Assembly: GCA_021234155.1 (NCBI GenBank)
Contig: JAJEKV010000006.1
Span: forward strand, 22,851,653-22,915,652
From: Isoetes taiwanensis
Taxonomy: Eukaryota > Streptophyta > Lycopodiopsida > Isoetales > Isoetaceae
DNA length: 64,000 bases
Direction: 5' to 3'
Below, piece by piece: positions 46,318-57,445 of this stretch; the first letter of the stretch is position 1; every line of letters starts with the position of its first letter. The position numbers and the translations under genes were made by a program. Below the pieces are notes generated by a model that was given only the letters and a program-made list of their open reading frames with translations, searched no databases and had not been told where the DNA came from.

Positions 46318-48214
46318 CATTAGGGCAGCTAAGGAACTTTGGAATCTGAAAGTTTATCAGTTTTCTCTTCAAAGTAGTGAGAGCGGCGAGTTTGTTAAGT
46401 ATGAGGAAGCGTGTAGCAAGAATTATAACCCTTCTGCTACACGTTTCGAGGATCACCATTTTCGAGATCCAGTTTGGAGTTATGAATCTGATTTCGTGTT
46501 CACTTTTAAACAATATTCGAGGCATTTACCTTCCACGCCCGGTTTGGAAAGGGCGACAAGACCGATGGTGCACTATTTCTTCTTGCAATTGATAGTTGGT
46601 GCTCAAATGTGAGTTGTTCGATTTAATTATTTATTTGATTCCTAGTTTGATTTTTGTTTTAACATTGCAAATTGTTATTGCAGGTTTGGTTCCATAAACA
46701 GCGAGTTGGCAAGAATCAGATAGCGAAGTGGTTGAAAGTCATGGGAGAAACTGTCAATGCTGAAATATGTAATAAATCGGGTCGAGTGACATTGGTGACG
46801 AGAGTGGCGTTGGCTGGCGTACCAGCTGAAGTTGGCATGCAAGTGACAGGCCATAACACTTATGATGGCTATCAGAAGTACGTTTTCAGGTTTTTTTTAT
46901 TTATTTATGTTTTATTCTTAAGTTATTTTTCTTGATTACTCGCTTATTTTTACAGGTATGATAGGAGCAAGGAGGTACAAGTGGATGCAGCTATGGACAT
47001 TCTTTCAAGGCCAGTTGATAAGGATGGCAAGCTTCGCGTCTATAGTGACGTGCTTGGTGAGCAGATGATCGATAAGAGGAAAGTTTTGTTTGGTGTACAA
47101 GATCGGTCTTCAAATTGTCTTGCTCCTCCTGATTCGGTAATTTTTCTTGTGTCATTTTAACTTTAATATTAGGATTAATGTTCAATTAAAATATTTAATG
47201 TTTCACAGGAAGGATCCTGGCTGTTGTTTTTGTTGTGCTACTTGCTAGTACAGTACATTAAACGAGTAGGATGGCTTGCTCATATAGTCATGATAATTAA
47301 GGATAGTGGCTGTGGCAGATGCTTAATTCCCATAGTCATAGCTTCTTATAAAGATCTAATGTTCTGTGTATGACCTGCTTTGGTATAAGTCCACCGGGTA
47401 TGACAAAGTTAGATACACTAGAATATGCACCTTTAAAACAAACTTGTTGTATGAAGGTTGTTGTATGAAGGTTATGCTAAATAATGCATAGACTAGTTTT
47501 CGAAAAGATCATGGTCTTCCTGCTATTATGCGGCTTAGGAAAATGCTTAATGTGCTTTGATGGGCCTCTCTAAGGTCGTAAATTATTCTCGGTTTATTAT
47601 TTATCCTAAATCGGTTTATTGATAACGGGGTTTACGTGCCATCTTCAAGCTGGCATTGTTATCAACTGTCCGATAATAGTTATTGTCGAAACGATGAGGT
47701 AAGGTTTTGAGTTTTGTTGTGTTCTTTATCCGCTTGTACTTAGATTCTTATTTATAGGTTGGATCGACACAACTTACGTGTGGGACTAAACGGAAGAATC
47801 CAATGGGTGATCTTTTTCTGATCAAGTGGTAAGTTAGAATTGTTGAGATGTATTTAATTTCAATGTAATTTCTATTTAGTTTGTTGTTTTAATTTCGTTA
47901 TAATTTCTGCTTTAGGTGCTTTCAATGCCTGCGGTTATGTGTCGCGATATTTTAAATTTGAAAAGGAGAATATGCGATTGAGTGAAGATTATTTGAATTT
48001 CGTTGATGACGATCTTGTGAACGAAATGATGAGGTCTGATCCGATCGCAAAGGAAGGCCTTGCGGTGGAAACTTCAACGTGATGAAGGGGAATAATGTTA
48101 CAAACACAAAAATGGCAAAATTTTTCTTGGTGCTAGTTTCTCGGTTGCATCTTAGGTTACATGTGAAACTCCCCGCAATGGTTAGCGATGTCTTGAAGAA
48201 CTGCAGCCACATGA
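46289..48214 (+). pseudogene. Crypton/DUF3504-type tyrosine recombinase gene segment, unit 3
   Basis: Exons at about 46318-46608, 46684-46877, 46956-47136, 47630-47698, 47758-47828 and 47916-48214; in-frame ATG at 46289. This unit has the best exons a to c: an open frame runs from the retrotransposon into exon a ('GEFVKYEEACSKNYNPS', 'HHFRDPVWSYESDFVF'), exon b has donor AA/GTACGT, and exon c has a clean acag acceptor and 181 nt. A late shift in exon a (near 46530) and changed exons d and f remain. The domain reading is as for the other units. Confidence 0.65.
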
Positions 48215-48284
48215 ACATGATTTGAAGTCGCTTTTTGTGTTGAACATGATTTTGGTTGTTGAAATATTTGTTTTTGAACTTCGT

Positions 48285-48480
48285 GAATCGTGATTTTGAA
48301 TCACTGTTTTGGAAATACGTAATCGGTGAAATCTTTTTTTGGTGAATCGAAATAATCTTTGTTTTGTGAATCGGTGAAATCTTGTTTTCGATTGAAATCT
48401 TGTTTTGGTGAATCGATGAAATCTTGTTTTGTGAATCGGTGAAATCTTGTTTTGGTGTTAATCGTGATTTTGAATCAATG
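48285..48480. repeat. Minisatellite (about 24 bp), unit 3
   Basis: Same repeat, with 'actg' mostly reading 'tctt' or 'atctttg'. Confidence 0.7.
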
Positions 48481-49590
48481 TTTTGGAATCCTATGATTTT
48501 GTCATGACTGTAAATTGGTCTTTCTGTAAATTGGTCTTTCTGGAATCACGTTGAAATCACCTTGGAATAAACTTGAATCACCTTGGAATCACCTTGAAAT
48601 TTCGGTTTGAAAAATCAGGGTGATTTGGCCTATAATTTCAAGGTGACCAAAATTTCGGTTAGGGGAGGGGCGCTCACTTATTAAGCTTGAACTTTTATAA
48701 AAACTATGACAAGCATCTTAACTATAGCCATATTATATATCACGAGAATCACGAGATTCTAAGCTTTCTAACCGTATCCTCTCCTAGCCTATCTAATGTT
48801 TTGAATGAAGGGGGTATTTGCATCCAATTGTTGATATAATGTTCCATCCTTGGCGCACTTGTGTACCTTGAATGGAGGTTATAAGAACCACTTGTTGGCC
48901 CCATGTTTTATCAATGCCGTATCGGGGGGTTCACCTCTATGTAAGGGGCATATGGCATATGCGTGCATCAGGTCAGGAGAAACCCCTATGTATACAACTT
49001 CGGCCTCCATAGAAACTCCTATGTATCTGATCTTGTGTTGTCGGAATGCAGAATACCGATTCGTACTTTTACACCTTGTCTAAGCACAATTTATCCTACC
49101 CTTAACCTTATTTTTACGTCCAGTATTTATTCATGTAGCCTACCCTCTACCTTACATTTACATCCAACCTACAAATATTGCAAGCTTCTCAAGTTTTGTA
49201 GAGGACCGTAGAGCTGGGAACTATCCCAACTGGCTTCAACCTATTCTACACTTCACCCCAATCATAATTAGAATTTATCTCAGTCAAGATCTCAATGGTT
49301 TAACTCAGGATTTAGGGTTCATCCATGGTTCCATCTTAGTTCAATGGTCACTCCAAAAAATAAGAAAAAGAAATACACTTGGGAATACATCAAAATATAT
49401 ATTTTATTATAACAATAATACATGATTACTGTTATGGAATTTATTTGCGAGCACGTGTTTTAAGAACGCGGTAAGAACATCATTATGGCGAATTTTGCAT
49501 GCAAAGGATGCGGCCTATATCATCCTCCGAGCTCTTACTATTCCGACTTCATCTTAGCTCTTCCTCTTGACTTCATCTTAGATTCTTAGA

Positions 49591-49859
49591 ATGGCGGACA
49601 AAGACCACCGGCAAAGAAGCCCATGGGCCAATTAATGGATCTGTAGAACACAGTTGTAAGGGCACGAAAATGAAAGTTGTGGCGAAATTTTCACCTTGGA
49701 GGTGGATTACATGCGAGAACAAGGAGCTTCTATTCTTGAAAAGGTACAGCCGTGGGTTGATCGAGTTCAACTTGGAGAGGCGACCTCAGGAGATGAAAAT
49801 TACAGCTAAAGGCAATGATATGTTTGTGGAGCCGAGGATGCCTCCTCCTGGATTTTTAG
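49591..49859 (+). pseudogene. Small array ORF, unit 4 (disrupted)
   Basis: Same ORF with small insertions and deletions early ('gggccaattaatgg') and near 49690-49785. A partial frame remains at 49670-49876. Confidence 0.55.
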
Positions 49860-49975
49860 TGCCTTCTCGGCCTTGATAGTAGCTTAGGTTTTGTTTTCCG
49901 ATTATGTATATGAAATCTGAAATCTCCATAACTTCAAAAAACTTTGATCTAACTTATTGATATATGGGTTTTATT

Positions 49976-51065
49976 TGTGAAGTTCGAATGGTGAAGAATA
50001 GGTAGATGAGATTGAATAATGTGTATGAGCCAAGCGTGGCATATAAAGATATATAGACACACCTTTACACCTAAGAACACGACTCCTCATCTTCTTGGGA
50101 TTGCCACCTCGGTGTGGTCACATGGCTCGCCCATGTCATCAATCCTTGATCTATATGATCACTAATATTATATTCTAATACTCCCACTTGATCAATAGAT
50201 CAAGAAGGATTGAACTATGCTTTGGCAAATCTCCCCCTTAATGGAGAGAATTCAAATGCCCTTCAAATTTGAGAATTCAAACTCTAAACTCTAGACGTAC
50301 TAGATTATAATGTTACGAGGATGCCTAGATCACATAAGTCGTCTTCTCCCCTTGATCTATAGCATCCCAGAAATGCTAAGATCATACAATGGGATCCTCA
50401 CTATTATATATTATTTCATCTTCTAGACACCGGGACTACTTAAAAGACTTCACATAGTTCAGTATATAATTTTTCCAACAAACATGGGCCTTCGTCGTGG
50501 CAAGAATTTCCTTCTTTGAAAATACCCTCATACTTGTCATTCTTTTCCACGTCATACCGGTGAATGTTATACAAGTGAATACAGGCATGACCTCCTTTCA
50601 GCGACGGTTTCATGTGCCCTCTTGCATGCATCGATATTTCATCTCCAGCCTTTTGCACTCCTCCAAAGAAATTTAGCAGCCTGTGGAAACTGTATTCTTC
50701 CACAAGCGAGATCTCCTGTTCGGCCTCCCTGTGATACAAAATAGGCTTTTGCTCTTCAACAAAACCTATTTTATCTAAGAGGATTCTCCTTCGACTTTAG
50801 AGTCTGGAATAATTGAGGTTTTGTTTTGCTTGTGAGAATAATTGATAAAGAATGACTCGAATATGGCAGAGCTTTCTCTGGCTCTAGCCTCTGATACAAA
50901 TTTGTCTGCTTTCTTCCCCATTAAATATTGGTCTTCATATTTTTGTGGCACATTGCACTGAATCCGTGACAGTTTTGGGGCTGCCTTTTCGCCTATCGAT
51001 TTGAAAAACGCCGGACACTAGGGCTTGCTTGATTTGCATGGCTTCAACTTCCCTAATGCGCTCGG
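49976..51065 (-). mobile_element. Copia-like retrotransposon 3' fragment, unit 4
   Basis: Same composition as in the other units; ends at the junction with recombinase exon a (gcgctcgg/cattagg, one T fewer than elsewhere). Confidence 0.85.
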
Positions 51066-52945
51066 CATTAGGGCAACTAAGGAACTTTGGAATCTGAAAG
51101 TTTATCGGTTTTTCTCTTCAAAGTAGTGAGAGCGGCCGAGTTTGTTAAGTATGAGGAAGCGTGTAGCAAAATTATAACCCATACGCTGCGTTTGAGGATC
51201 ACCATTTTCGAGATCCAGTTTGGAGTTATGAATCTGATTTAAGTGTTCACTTTTAAACAATATTCGAGGCATTTACCTTCCGCCCGGTTTGGAAAGGGCG
51301 ACAAAGGCGATGGTGCACTATTTCTTCTTGCAATTGATAGTTGGTGCTCAAATGTGAGTTGCTGATTTAATTATTTATTTGATTCCTAGTTTGATTTTTG
51401 TTTTAACATTGCAAATTGTTATTGCAGGTTTGGTTCCATAAACAGCGAGTTGGCAAGAATCAGATAGCGAAGTGGTTGAAAGTCATGGGAGAAATCCAAT
51501 CTTTGAAATATGTAATAAATCGGTCGAGTGACATTGGTGGCGGATTAGCGTTATCTGGCGTACCAATTGAAGTTGGCATGCAAGTGACCCGCCATAACAC
51601 TTATGATGGCTATCGGCGAATTTTTTTCAGGAGTTTTTATTTATTTATGTTTTATTCTTAAGTTATTTTTCTTGATTACTAAGCTTATTTTTACGGGTAT
51701 GATAGGAGCAAGGAGGTACAAGTGGATGCGACTATGGACATTCTTTCAAGGCGAGTTGATAAGGATGGCAAGCTTCGCGTCTATAGTGACGTGCTTGGTG
51801 AGCAGATGATCGATAAGAGGAAAGTTTTGTTTGGTGTACAAGATCGGTCTTCAAATTGTCTTGCTCCTCCCGATTGGTAATTTTCTTGTGTCATTTTAAC
51901 TTTAATATTAGGATTAATGTTCAATTAAAATATTTAATGTTTCACAGGAAGGATCCTGGCTGTTGTTTTTGTTGTGCTACTTGCTAGTACAGTACATTAA
52001 ACGAGTAGGATGGCTTGCTCATATAGTCATGATAATTAAGGATAGTGGCTGTGGCAGATGCTTAATTCCCATAGTCATAGCTTCTTATAAAGATCTAATG
52101 TTCTGTGTATGACCTGCTTTGGTATAAGTCCACTGGTATGACAGGTTAGATACACTAGAATATGCACCTTTTAAAACAAACTTGTTGTATGAAGGTTGTT
52201 GTATGAAGGTTATGCTAAATAATGCATAGACTAGTTTTCGAAAGATCATGGTCTTCCTGCTATTATGCAGCTTAGGAAAATGCTTAATGTGCTTTGATGG
52301 GCCTCTCTAAGCTGTAAATTATTCTCAGTTTATTATTTATCCTAAATCAGTTTATTGATAACAGGTTTCTGTGCCATCTTCAACTGGCATTGTTATCAAC
52401 TGTCCTGATAACAGTTGTCAGAACGATGAGGTAAGGTTTTGAGTTTTGTTGTGTTCTTTATCTGCTTGTACTTAGATTCTTATTTATAGGTTGGATCGAC
52501 ACAACTTACGTGTGGGACTAAACGGAAGAATCCAATGGGTGATACTGTTCCTGATCAAGTGGTAAGTTAGAATTGTTGAGATGTATTTAATTTCAATGTA
52601 ATTTCTATTTAGTTTGTTGTTTTAATTTCGTTATAATTTCTGTTTTAGGTGCTTTCAATGCCTGCAGTTATGTCAGGCGATATTTTAGCTGAAAAGGAGA
52701 ATATGCGATTGAGTGAAGATTATTTGAATTTCGTTGATGACGATCTTGTGAACGAGCTGATGAGGTCTGATCCGATCGCAAGGAAGGCCTTGCAGGGTGG
52801 AAACTTCAACGTGACGAAGGGGAATAATGTTACAAACACAGGTGGCCAAAATTTTCTTGGTGCTAGTTTCTCTGGTTGCATCTTCGTTACATGTGAAACT
52901 CCTGCAATGGTTAGCGATGTACTGAAGAACCTGCGCAGCACATGA
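51038..52945 (+). pseudogene. Crypton/DUF3504-type tyrosine recombinase gene segment, unit 4
   Basis: Exons at about 51066-51353, 51428-51620, 51697-51876, 52365-52430, 52490-52561 and 52649-52945. The 3' half is the reference copy: exon d 66 nt, exon e 72 nt, exon f 297 nt, all in phase, with GT-AG borders. Exon f encodes 98 residues including 'MSGDILAEKENMRLSEDYLN', 'ELMRSDPIARKALQGGNFNV' and 'GGQNFLGASFSGCIFVTCET', a tail I cannot assign. Exon b is damaged around 51495-51545, over the conserved Arg region ('NRSSDIGG' for 'NKSGRVTL'). Confidence 0.65.
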
Positions 52946-53009
52946 ACATGATTTGAAGCTGTTTTGTGTTGAACATGATTTTGGTTGTTGAAATACTGTT
53001 TTTTGAACT

Positions 53010-53190
53010 TCTGTGAATCTGTGATTTTGAATCACTGTTTTGGAAATACAGAATCAGTGAAATACTGTTTTGGTGAATCAGTGAAATACTGTTTTGTGAA
53101 TCAGTGAAATACTGTTTTCAGTGAAATACTGTTTTGGTGAATCAGTGAAATACTGTTTTGTGAATCAGTGAAATACTGTTTTGGTGTTAA
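53010..53190. repeat. Minisatellite (about 24 bp), unit 4
   Basis: Cleanest version: 'gtgaatcagtgaaatactg' followed by 'ttttg' occurs about six times in a row. It sits just after the recombinase stop codon, presumably in the 3' UTR. Confidence 0.85.
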
Positions 53191-53317
53191 TCTGTGATTT
53201 TGAATCAATGTTTTGGAATCCTATGATTTTGTCATGACTGTAAATTGGTCTTTCTGTAAATTGGTCTTTCTGGAATCACGTTGAAATCACCTTGGAATAA
53301 ACTTGAATCACCTTGGA

Positions 53318-53377
53318 ATCACCTTGAAATTTCGGTTTGAAAAATCAGGGTGATTTGGCCTATAATTTCAAGGTGAC
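53318..53377. other. Inverted repeat at the end of block Q
   Basis: 'caccttgaaatt' and 'aatttcaaggtg' (about 53318-53329 and 53364-53375) are exact inverted copies around a short spacer, in a context with repeated 'caccttggaat' words. The same structure closes each Q block; in unit 1 one arm has a base change (caacgtg). Confidence 0.7.
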
Positions 53378-54318
53378 CAAAATTTCGGTTAGGGGAGGGG
53401 CGCTCACTTATTAAGCTTGAACTTTTATAAAAACTATGACAAGCATCTTAACTATAGCCATATTATATATCACGAGAATCACGAGATTCTAAGCTTTCTA
53501 ACCGTATCCTCTCCTAGCCTATCTAATGTTTTGAATGAAGGGGGTATTTGCATCCAATTGTTGATATAATGTTCCATCCTTGGCGCACTTGTGTACCTTG
53601 AATGGAGGTTATAAGAACCACTTGTTGGCCCCATGTTTTATCAATGCCGTATCGGGGGGTTCACCTCTATGTAAGGGGCATATGGCATATGCGTGCATCA
53701 GGTCAGGAGAAACCCCTATGTATACAACTCGGCCTCCATAGAAACTCCTATGTATACAGTCTTGTGTTGTCGAAGCAGAATACCCGATTCCGTACTTTTA
53801 CACCTTGTCTAAGCACAATTTATCCTACCCTTAACCTTATTTTTACGTCCAGTATTTATTCATGTAGCCTACCCTCTACCTTACATTTACATCCAACCTA
53901 CAAATATTGCAAGCTTCTCAAGTTTTGTAGAGGACCGTAGAGCTGGGAACTATCCCAACTGGCTTCAAGCTATTCTACACTTCACCCCAATCATGATTAG
54001 AATTTATCTCAGTCAAGATCTCAATGGTTTAACTCAGGATTTAGGGTTCATCCATGGTTCCATCTTAGTTCAATGGTCACTCCAAAAAATAAGAAAAAGA
54101 AATACACTTGGGAATACATCAAAATATATATTTTATTATAACAATAATACATGATTACTGTTATGGAATTTATTTGCGAGCACGTGTTTTAAGAACGCGG
54201 TAAGAACATCATTATGGCGAATTTTGCATGCAGTGACAGCCTATATCATCCTCCGAGCTCTTACTATTCCGACTTCATCTTAGCTCTTCCTCTTCTGACT
54301 TCATCTTAGATTCTTAGA

Positions 54319-54594
54319 ATGGCCCGGACAAAGACCACCAGCAAGAAGCCCATGGACGAATTCGTCGGATCTGTAGAACCTGGTTGTAAGGGCACGAAAA
54401 TGAAAGTTGTGGCAAAATTTTCCTGCTTGGAGGTGGATTACATGCGAGAACAAGGAGCTTCTATTACTGAAAAGGTACAGCAGTGGGTTGATCGAGTTCA
54501 ACTTGGAGAGGAGCAGCCTCCGGAGATGAAAATTACAGCTAAAGGCAATGATATGTTTGTGGAGCTGAGGATGCCTCCTCCTGGATTTTTTTAG
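54319..54594 (+). CDS. Small array ORF, 91 codons, unit 5
   Basis: Encodes exactly the same 91-residue protein as the unit 1 copy at 34730-35005, 20 kb away, with near-identical DNA. Two identical intact copies among five argue that the frame is real or very recently copied. The intact downstream retrotransposon starts 123 bp after the stop. No known domain; see unit 1 for the composition. Confidence 0.5.
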   Translation: MARTKTTSKKPMDEFVGSVEPGCKGTKMKVVAKFSCLEVDYMREQGASITEKVQQWVDRVQLGEEQPPEMKITAKGNDMFVELRMPPPGFF

Positions 54595-55430
54595 TGCCTT
54601 CTCGGCCTTGATAGTAGCTTAGGTTTTTGTTTTCCCGATTATGTATATGAAATCTGAAATCTCCATAACTTCTGTTGTAAAACTTTGATCTAACTTATTG
54701 ATATATGGGTTTTATTTGTGAAGTTCCAGAATGGTGAAGAATAGGTAGATGAGATTGAATAATGTGTATGAGCCAAACGTGGCATATAAAAGATATATAG
54801 ACACACCTTTACACCTAAGAACACGACTCCTCATCTTCTTTGGGATTGCCACCTCGGTGTGGTCACATGGCTCGCCATGTCATCAATCCTTGATCTATAT
54901 GATCACTAATATTATATTCTAATACTCCCACTTGATCAATAGATCAAGAAGGATTGAACTATGCTTTGGCAAATCTCCCCTTAATGGAGAGATTCAAAAT
55001 GCCCTTCAAATTTGAGAATTCAAACTCTAAACTCTAGGCGTACTAGATTATAATGTTCACGAGGATGCCTAGATCACATAAGTCGAGGTCTTCTCCCCTT
55101 GATCTATAGCATCCGAGAAATGCTAAGATCATACAATGGGATCCTCACTATTATATATTATTTCATCTTCTAGACACCCAGGGACTACTTAAAAAGACTT
55201 CACATAGTTCAAGATATAATTTTTCCAACAAACATGGGCCTTCGTCGGTGGCAAGAATTTCCTTCTTTGAAAATACCCTCATACTTGTCATTCTTTTTCC
55301 GTCATGCCATACCCTAAGTGAATGTTATACAAGTGAATACAGGCATGACCTCCTTTCAGCGACGGTTTCATGTGCCCTCTTGCATGCATCGATATTTCAT
55401 CTCCAGCCTTTTGCACTCCTCCAAAGAAAT

Positions 55431-55942
55431 TTAGCGACTTTTTGGAAAGCGTATTCTTCCACAAAAGCGAGATCTCTGTTCGGCCTCCCTGTGATACGAA
55501 ATAGGCTTTTGCTCTTCAACAAAACCTATTTTATCTAAGAGGATTCTCCTTCCTGAATATCCTTTAGAGTACCGAATAATTGAGGTTTTGTTTTGCTTGT
55601 GAGAATAATTGATAAAGAACGACTCGAATATGGCAGAGCTTTCTCTGGCTCTAGCCTCTGATACAAATTTGTCTGCTTTCTTCCCCATTAAATATTGGTC
55701 TTCATATTTTTGTGGCACATTGCAATCAACTGCGATTTTTTTGGGGCTGCCTTTTTAAGCCATCGATTTGAAACGCTTTCGGACACTAGGGCTTGCTTGA
55801 TTTGCATGGCTTCAACTTCCCTAATGCGCTCTGGAGTCAAATGCTCAGTCCATTCAATTTTTTGTGGGGTTTCTGAAACTGGATGATCCACTGACCGCTC
55901 CTCTTGGTTTACCATAAGCCTCACGGGATATCTTGCCTTCAA
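55431..55942 (-). pseudogene. 3' protein fragments of the small retrotransposon
   Basis: Overlapping minus-strand frames at 55688-55942 ('ERIREVEAMQIKQALVSE') and 55431-55718 ('KYEDQYLMGKKADKFVSEAR') are parts of one protein whose pieces also appear in units 1-4. They are charged and helical-looking, with no retroviral enzyme motif. Probably gag-like or a captured host fragment. Confidence 0.4.
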
Positions 55943-56189
55943 TCGCCATTTGCCCCAATATCTAGGGCCTCTTCATTGGCTCCCATCATAGCAAGCGAAT
56001 AGAAATGGGCCTGCCGCGATTCTACTCGTATTCTGGCGGGTGTTGGGCGAAGAAATTTGTTTCTCTTGCATACTTAATTCGATCTAAATATCTTGATTCT
56101 AGATTCGGGAGTTTCCAAAGTCAGTAGGATGCATGCCAGCGCATCTTACGGAATTCCTTCCGGCGTGACTCTAGCTTCCACGGTGACTT

Positions 56190-56747
56190 TTACGCTCTCA
56201 TAAGCATTAATTCAGCGAATATAATAGCTGCGGCAGGGATCTTCGTGATTTTTCCCTCTCCATCTGACTCCATGGTCTGCAGAACTTCATGCTTTGGATT
56301 CAATTTTTCATCTGTAGGGAAATTTCGGTCTCCTGTCACGGCTATCACGGCTTGCAAGGCATCAACATCTGCCTTTTCTTCCTGTGGGTCTATGCTTTGA
56401 TCATTTATCTGATCAGTATCACATATCTCTGCCTTGAGTTGGGCATTATTTTTCCCCTTCAATTTTTCTTCTACAGGTGGGATCCTTTCTAGAATTTCTA
56501 TGGCTGTTATTGGTGGTTTATGGTGGCTCTCTTCTTTAATATCTGCTTCAAGAGAGTACCTTTCTAGAAATTCTTCAGGGAGTGCATCTCCGTCTGTGGT
56601 TTTATCTGCATCAATTTGAGGCAAGTTCTTCCACCACTGCACCTTCTCCTCTTCTAGAGCATACAGAACTTCTGATTCCTGGCCTTGGTTCTTCAGGATC
56701 ATTTTAGTTCGTTTTGCTGCTCGCCTTCTCTTTTTCGTGACGACCAA
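56190..56747 (-). CDS. Internal ORF of the small retrotransposon, 185 codons
   Basis: Open on the minus strand. It begins with a basic stretch ('KKRRRAAKRTKM', possibly nuclear-localising), then an acidic, Glu/Asp-rich body ('EEFLERYSLEADIKEE', 'EILERIPPVEEKLKGKN'). No known domain. It lies in the 5' half of the element, where gag would be expected, and the upstream sequence contains a 65-bp duplicated coding repeat, so the true protein may start nearer 57300. It may be a diverged gag or unrelated captured sequence. Confidence 0.45.
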   Translation of the reverse strand: MVVTKKRRRAAKRTKMILKNQGQESEVLYALEEEKVQWWKNLPQIDADKTTDGDALPEEFLERYSLEADIKEESHHKPPITAIEILERIPPVEEKLKGKNNAQLKAEICDTDQINDQSIDPQEEKADVDALQAVIAVTGDRNFPTDEKLNPKHEVLQTMESDGEGKITKIPAAAIIFAELMLMRA

Positions 56748-57178
56748 TGAATCGCTTCGCTCTTACGAAACATCGGCAACAAAATCCTTTGCCTTAGTGG
56801 GAAAATCAATGCGGTATCCTTTGCTCGGGAAACGGATTCGGCGGCAACATCCTTGGTTTGGCGTACGGGCACTTAAAGCTGCGGGTTGTTGGCTTTAACA
56901 TTGATGCGGCGATCTTGCGGAATGGGCCAATACTTCATAGGCTGCAGATCGGATTGTTGCAGCAGCCTACCTGGCCTCTCCTAATTCCTTCGATGCCTCC
57001 TCCCATCTTGCCCTGGATTGATCGCCATAGCTAGGTTGATCCCTGTTAAGCGCTTCACATAATGCATCTTCCTGAACCGGCACTAAAACCACCTTGTCTT
57101 CCTGCTGGAATAATGAAACATCTCCCACCTCCATTCTACTTGGTTCATCTTGCTTTAAAAAATAATCCTCCAGCCATT

Positions 57179-57307
57179 CTTCTGCTTCCCTCTGCAGAAT
57201 CTTACATTCTTCAAGAAGCTGTTCTTCTTCCTTAATAACTTCTCCTGCTTCCCTCTGCAGAATCTTACATTCTTCAAGAAGCTGTTCTTCTTCCTTAATA
57301 ACTTCTC
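57179..57307. repeat. 65-bp exact tandem duplication
   Basis: Two adjacent copies of a segment containing 'ctgcttccctctgcagaatc' and 'cttcttccttaataacttct'. On the minus strand each encodes an acidic repeat ('EEEQLLEECKILQREAG'-like). It lies inside the small retrotransposon near its 5' LTR. 65 is not a multiple of three, so the frame shifts between copies. Confidence 0.8.
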
Positions 57308-57433
57308 CCAGAAATGAATTCGTTACTAATTCCTAGTCCATAATCAAATAATCTGATGCTCCAAATCCCTTACTTCTATCTGATTGCATTGCTGCATTAT
57401 TAAGTCTTCTCCCAGGATCGATTCAGAGCTCAG

Positions 57434-57445
57434 GCTCTGATACCA
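57434..57445 (-). other. Primer-binding site of the small retrotransposon
   Basis: Minus-strand TGGTATCAGAGC directly adjoins the 5' LTR, complementary to initiator tRNA-Met. This fixes the element's orientation. Confidence 0.85.

Larger units (their letters stand above)
33822..55834 (+). repeat. Tandem array of about 4.74-kb units (four full plus one partial)
   Basis: The start word 'ggttaggggaggggcgctca' (one variant) recurs at 33822, 38568, 43889, 48657 and 53387, giving periods of 4,746, 5,321, 4,768 and 4,730 bp. The long one carries a 577-bp insertion and is otherwise 4,744. Each unit is block P (91-codon ORF plus retrotransposon fragment) then block Q (recombinase exons plus minisatellite). 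P-to-Q junctions are at 36230/36231, 41565/41566, 46317/46318 and 51065/51066. The fifth unit has P only and passes into intact retrotransposon sequence at 55834. Units are nearly identical except at clustered CAG/CTG positions. Confidence 0.95.

Noticed and set aside
46196-46612. The 138-codon frame in unit 3 taken as a complete gene
   Set aside because: It starts in antisense retrotransposon sequence and reads past the exon a donor site into the intron; only the middle part is recombinase exon a.
33822-55834. Array as a simple satellite DNA
   Set aside because: Units of 4.7 kb hold spliced coding exons, an ORF and a retrotransposon fragment with defined ends; this is a segmental tandem duplication, not a short-period satellite.
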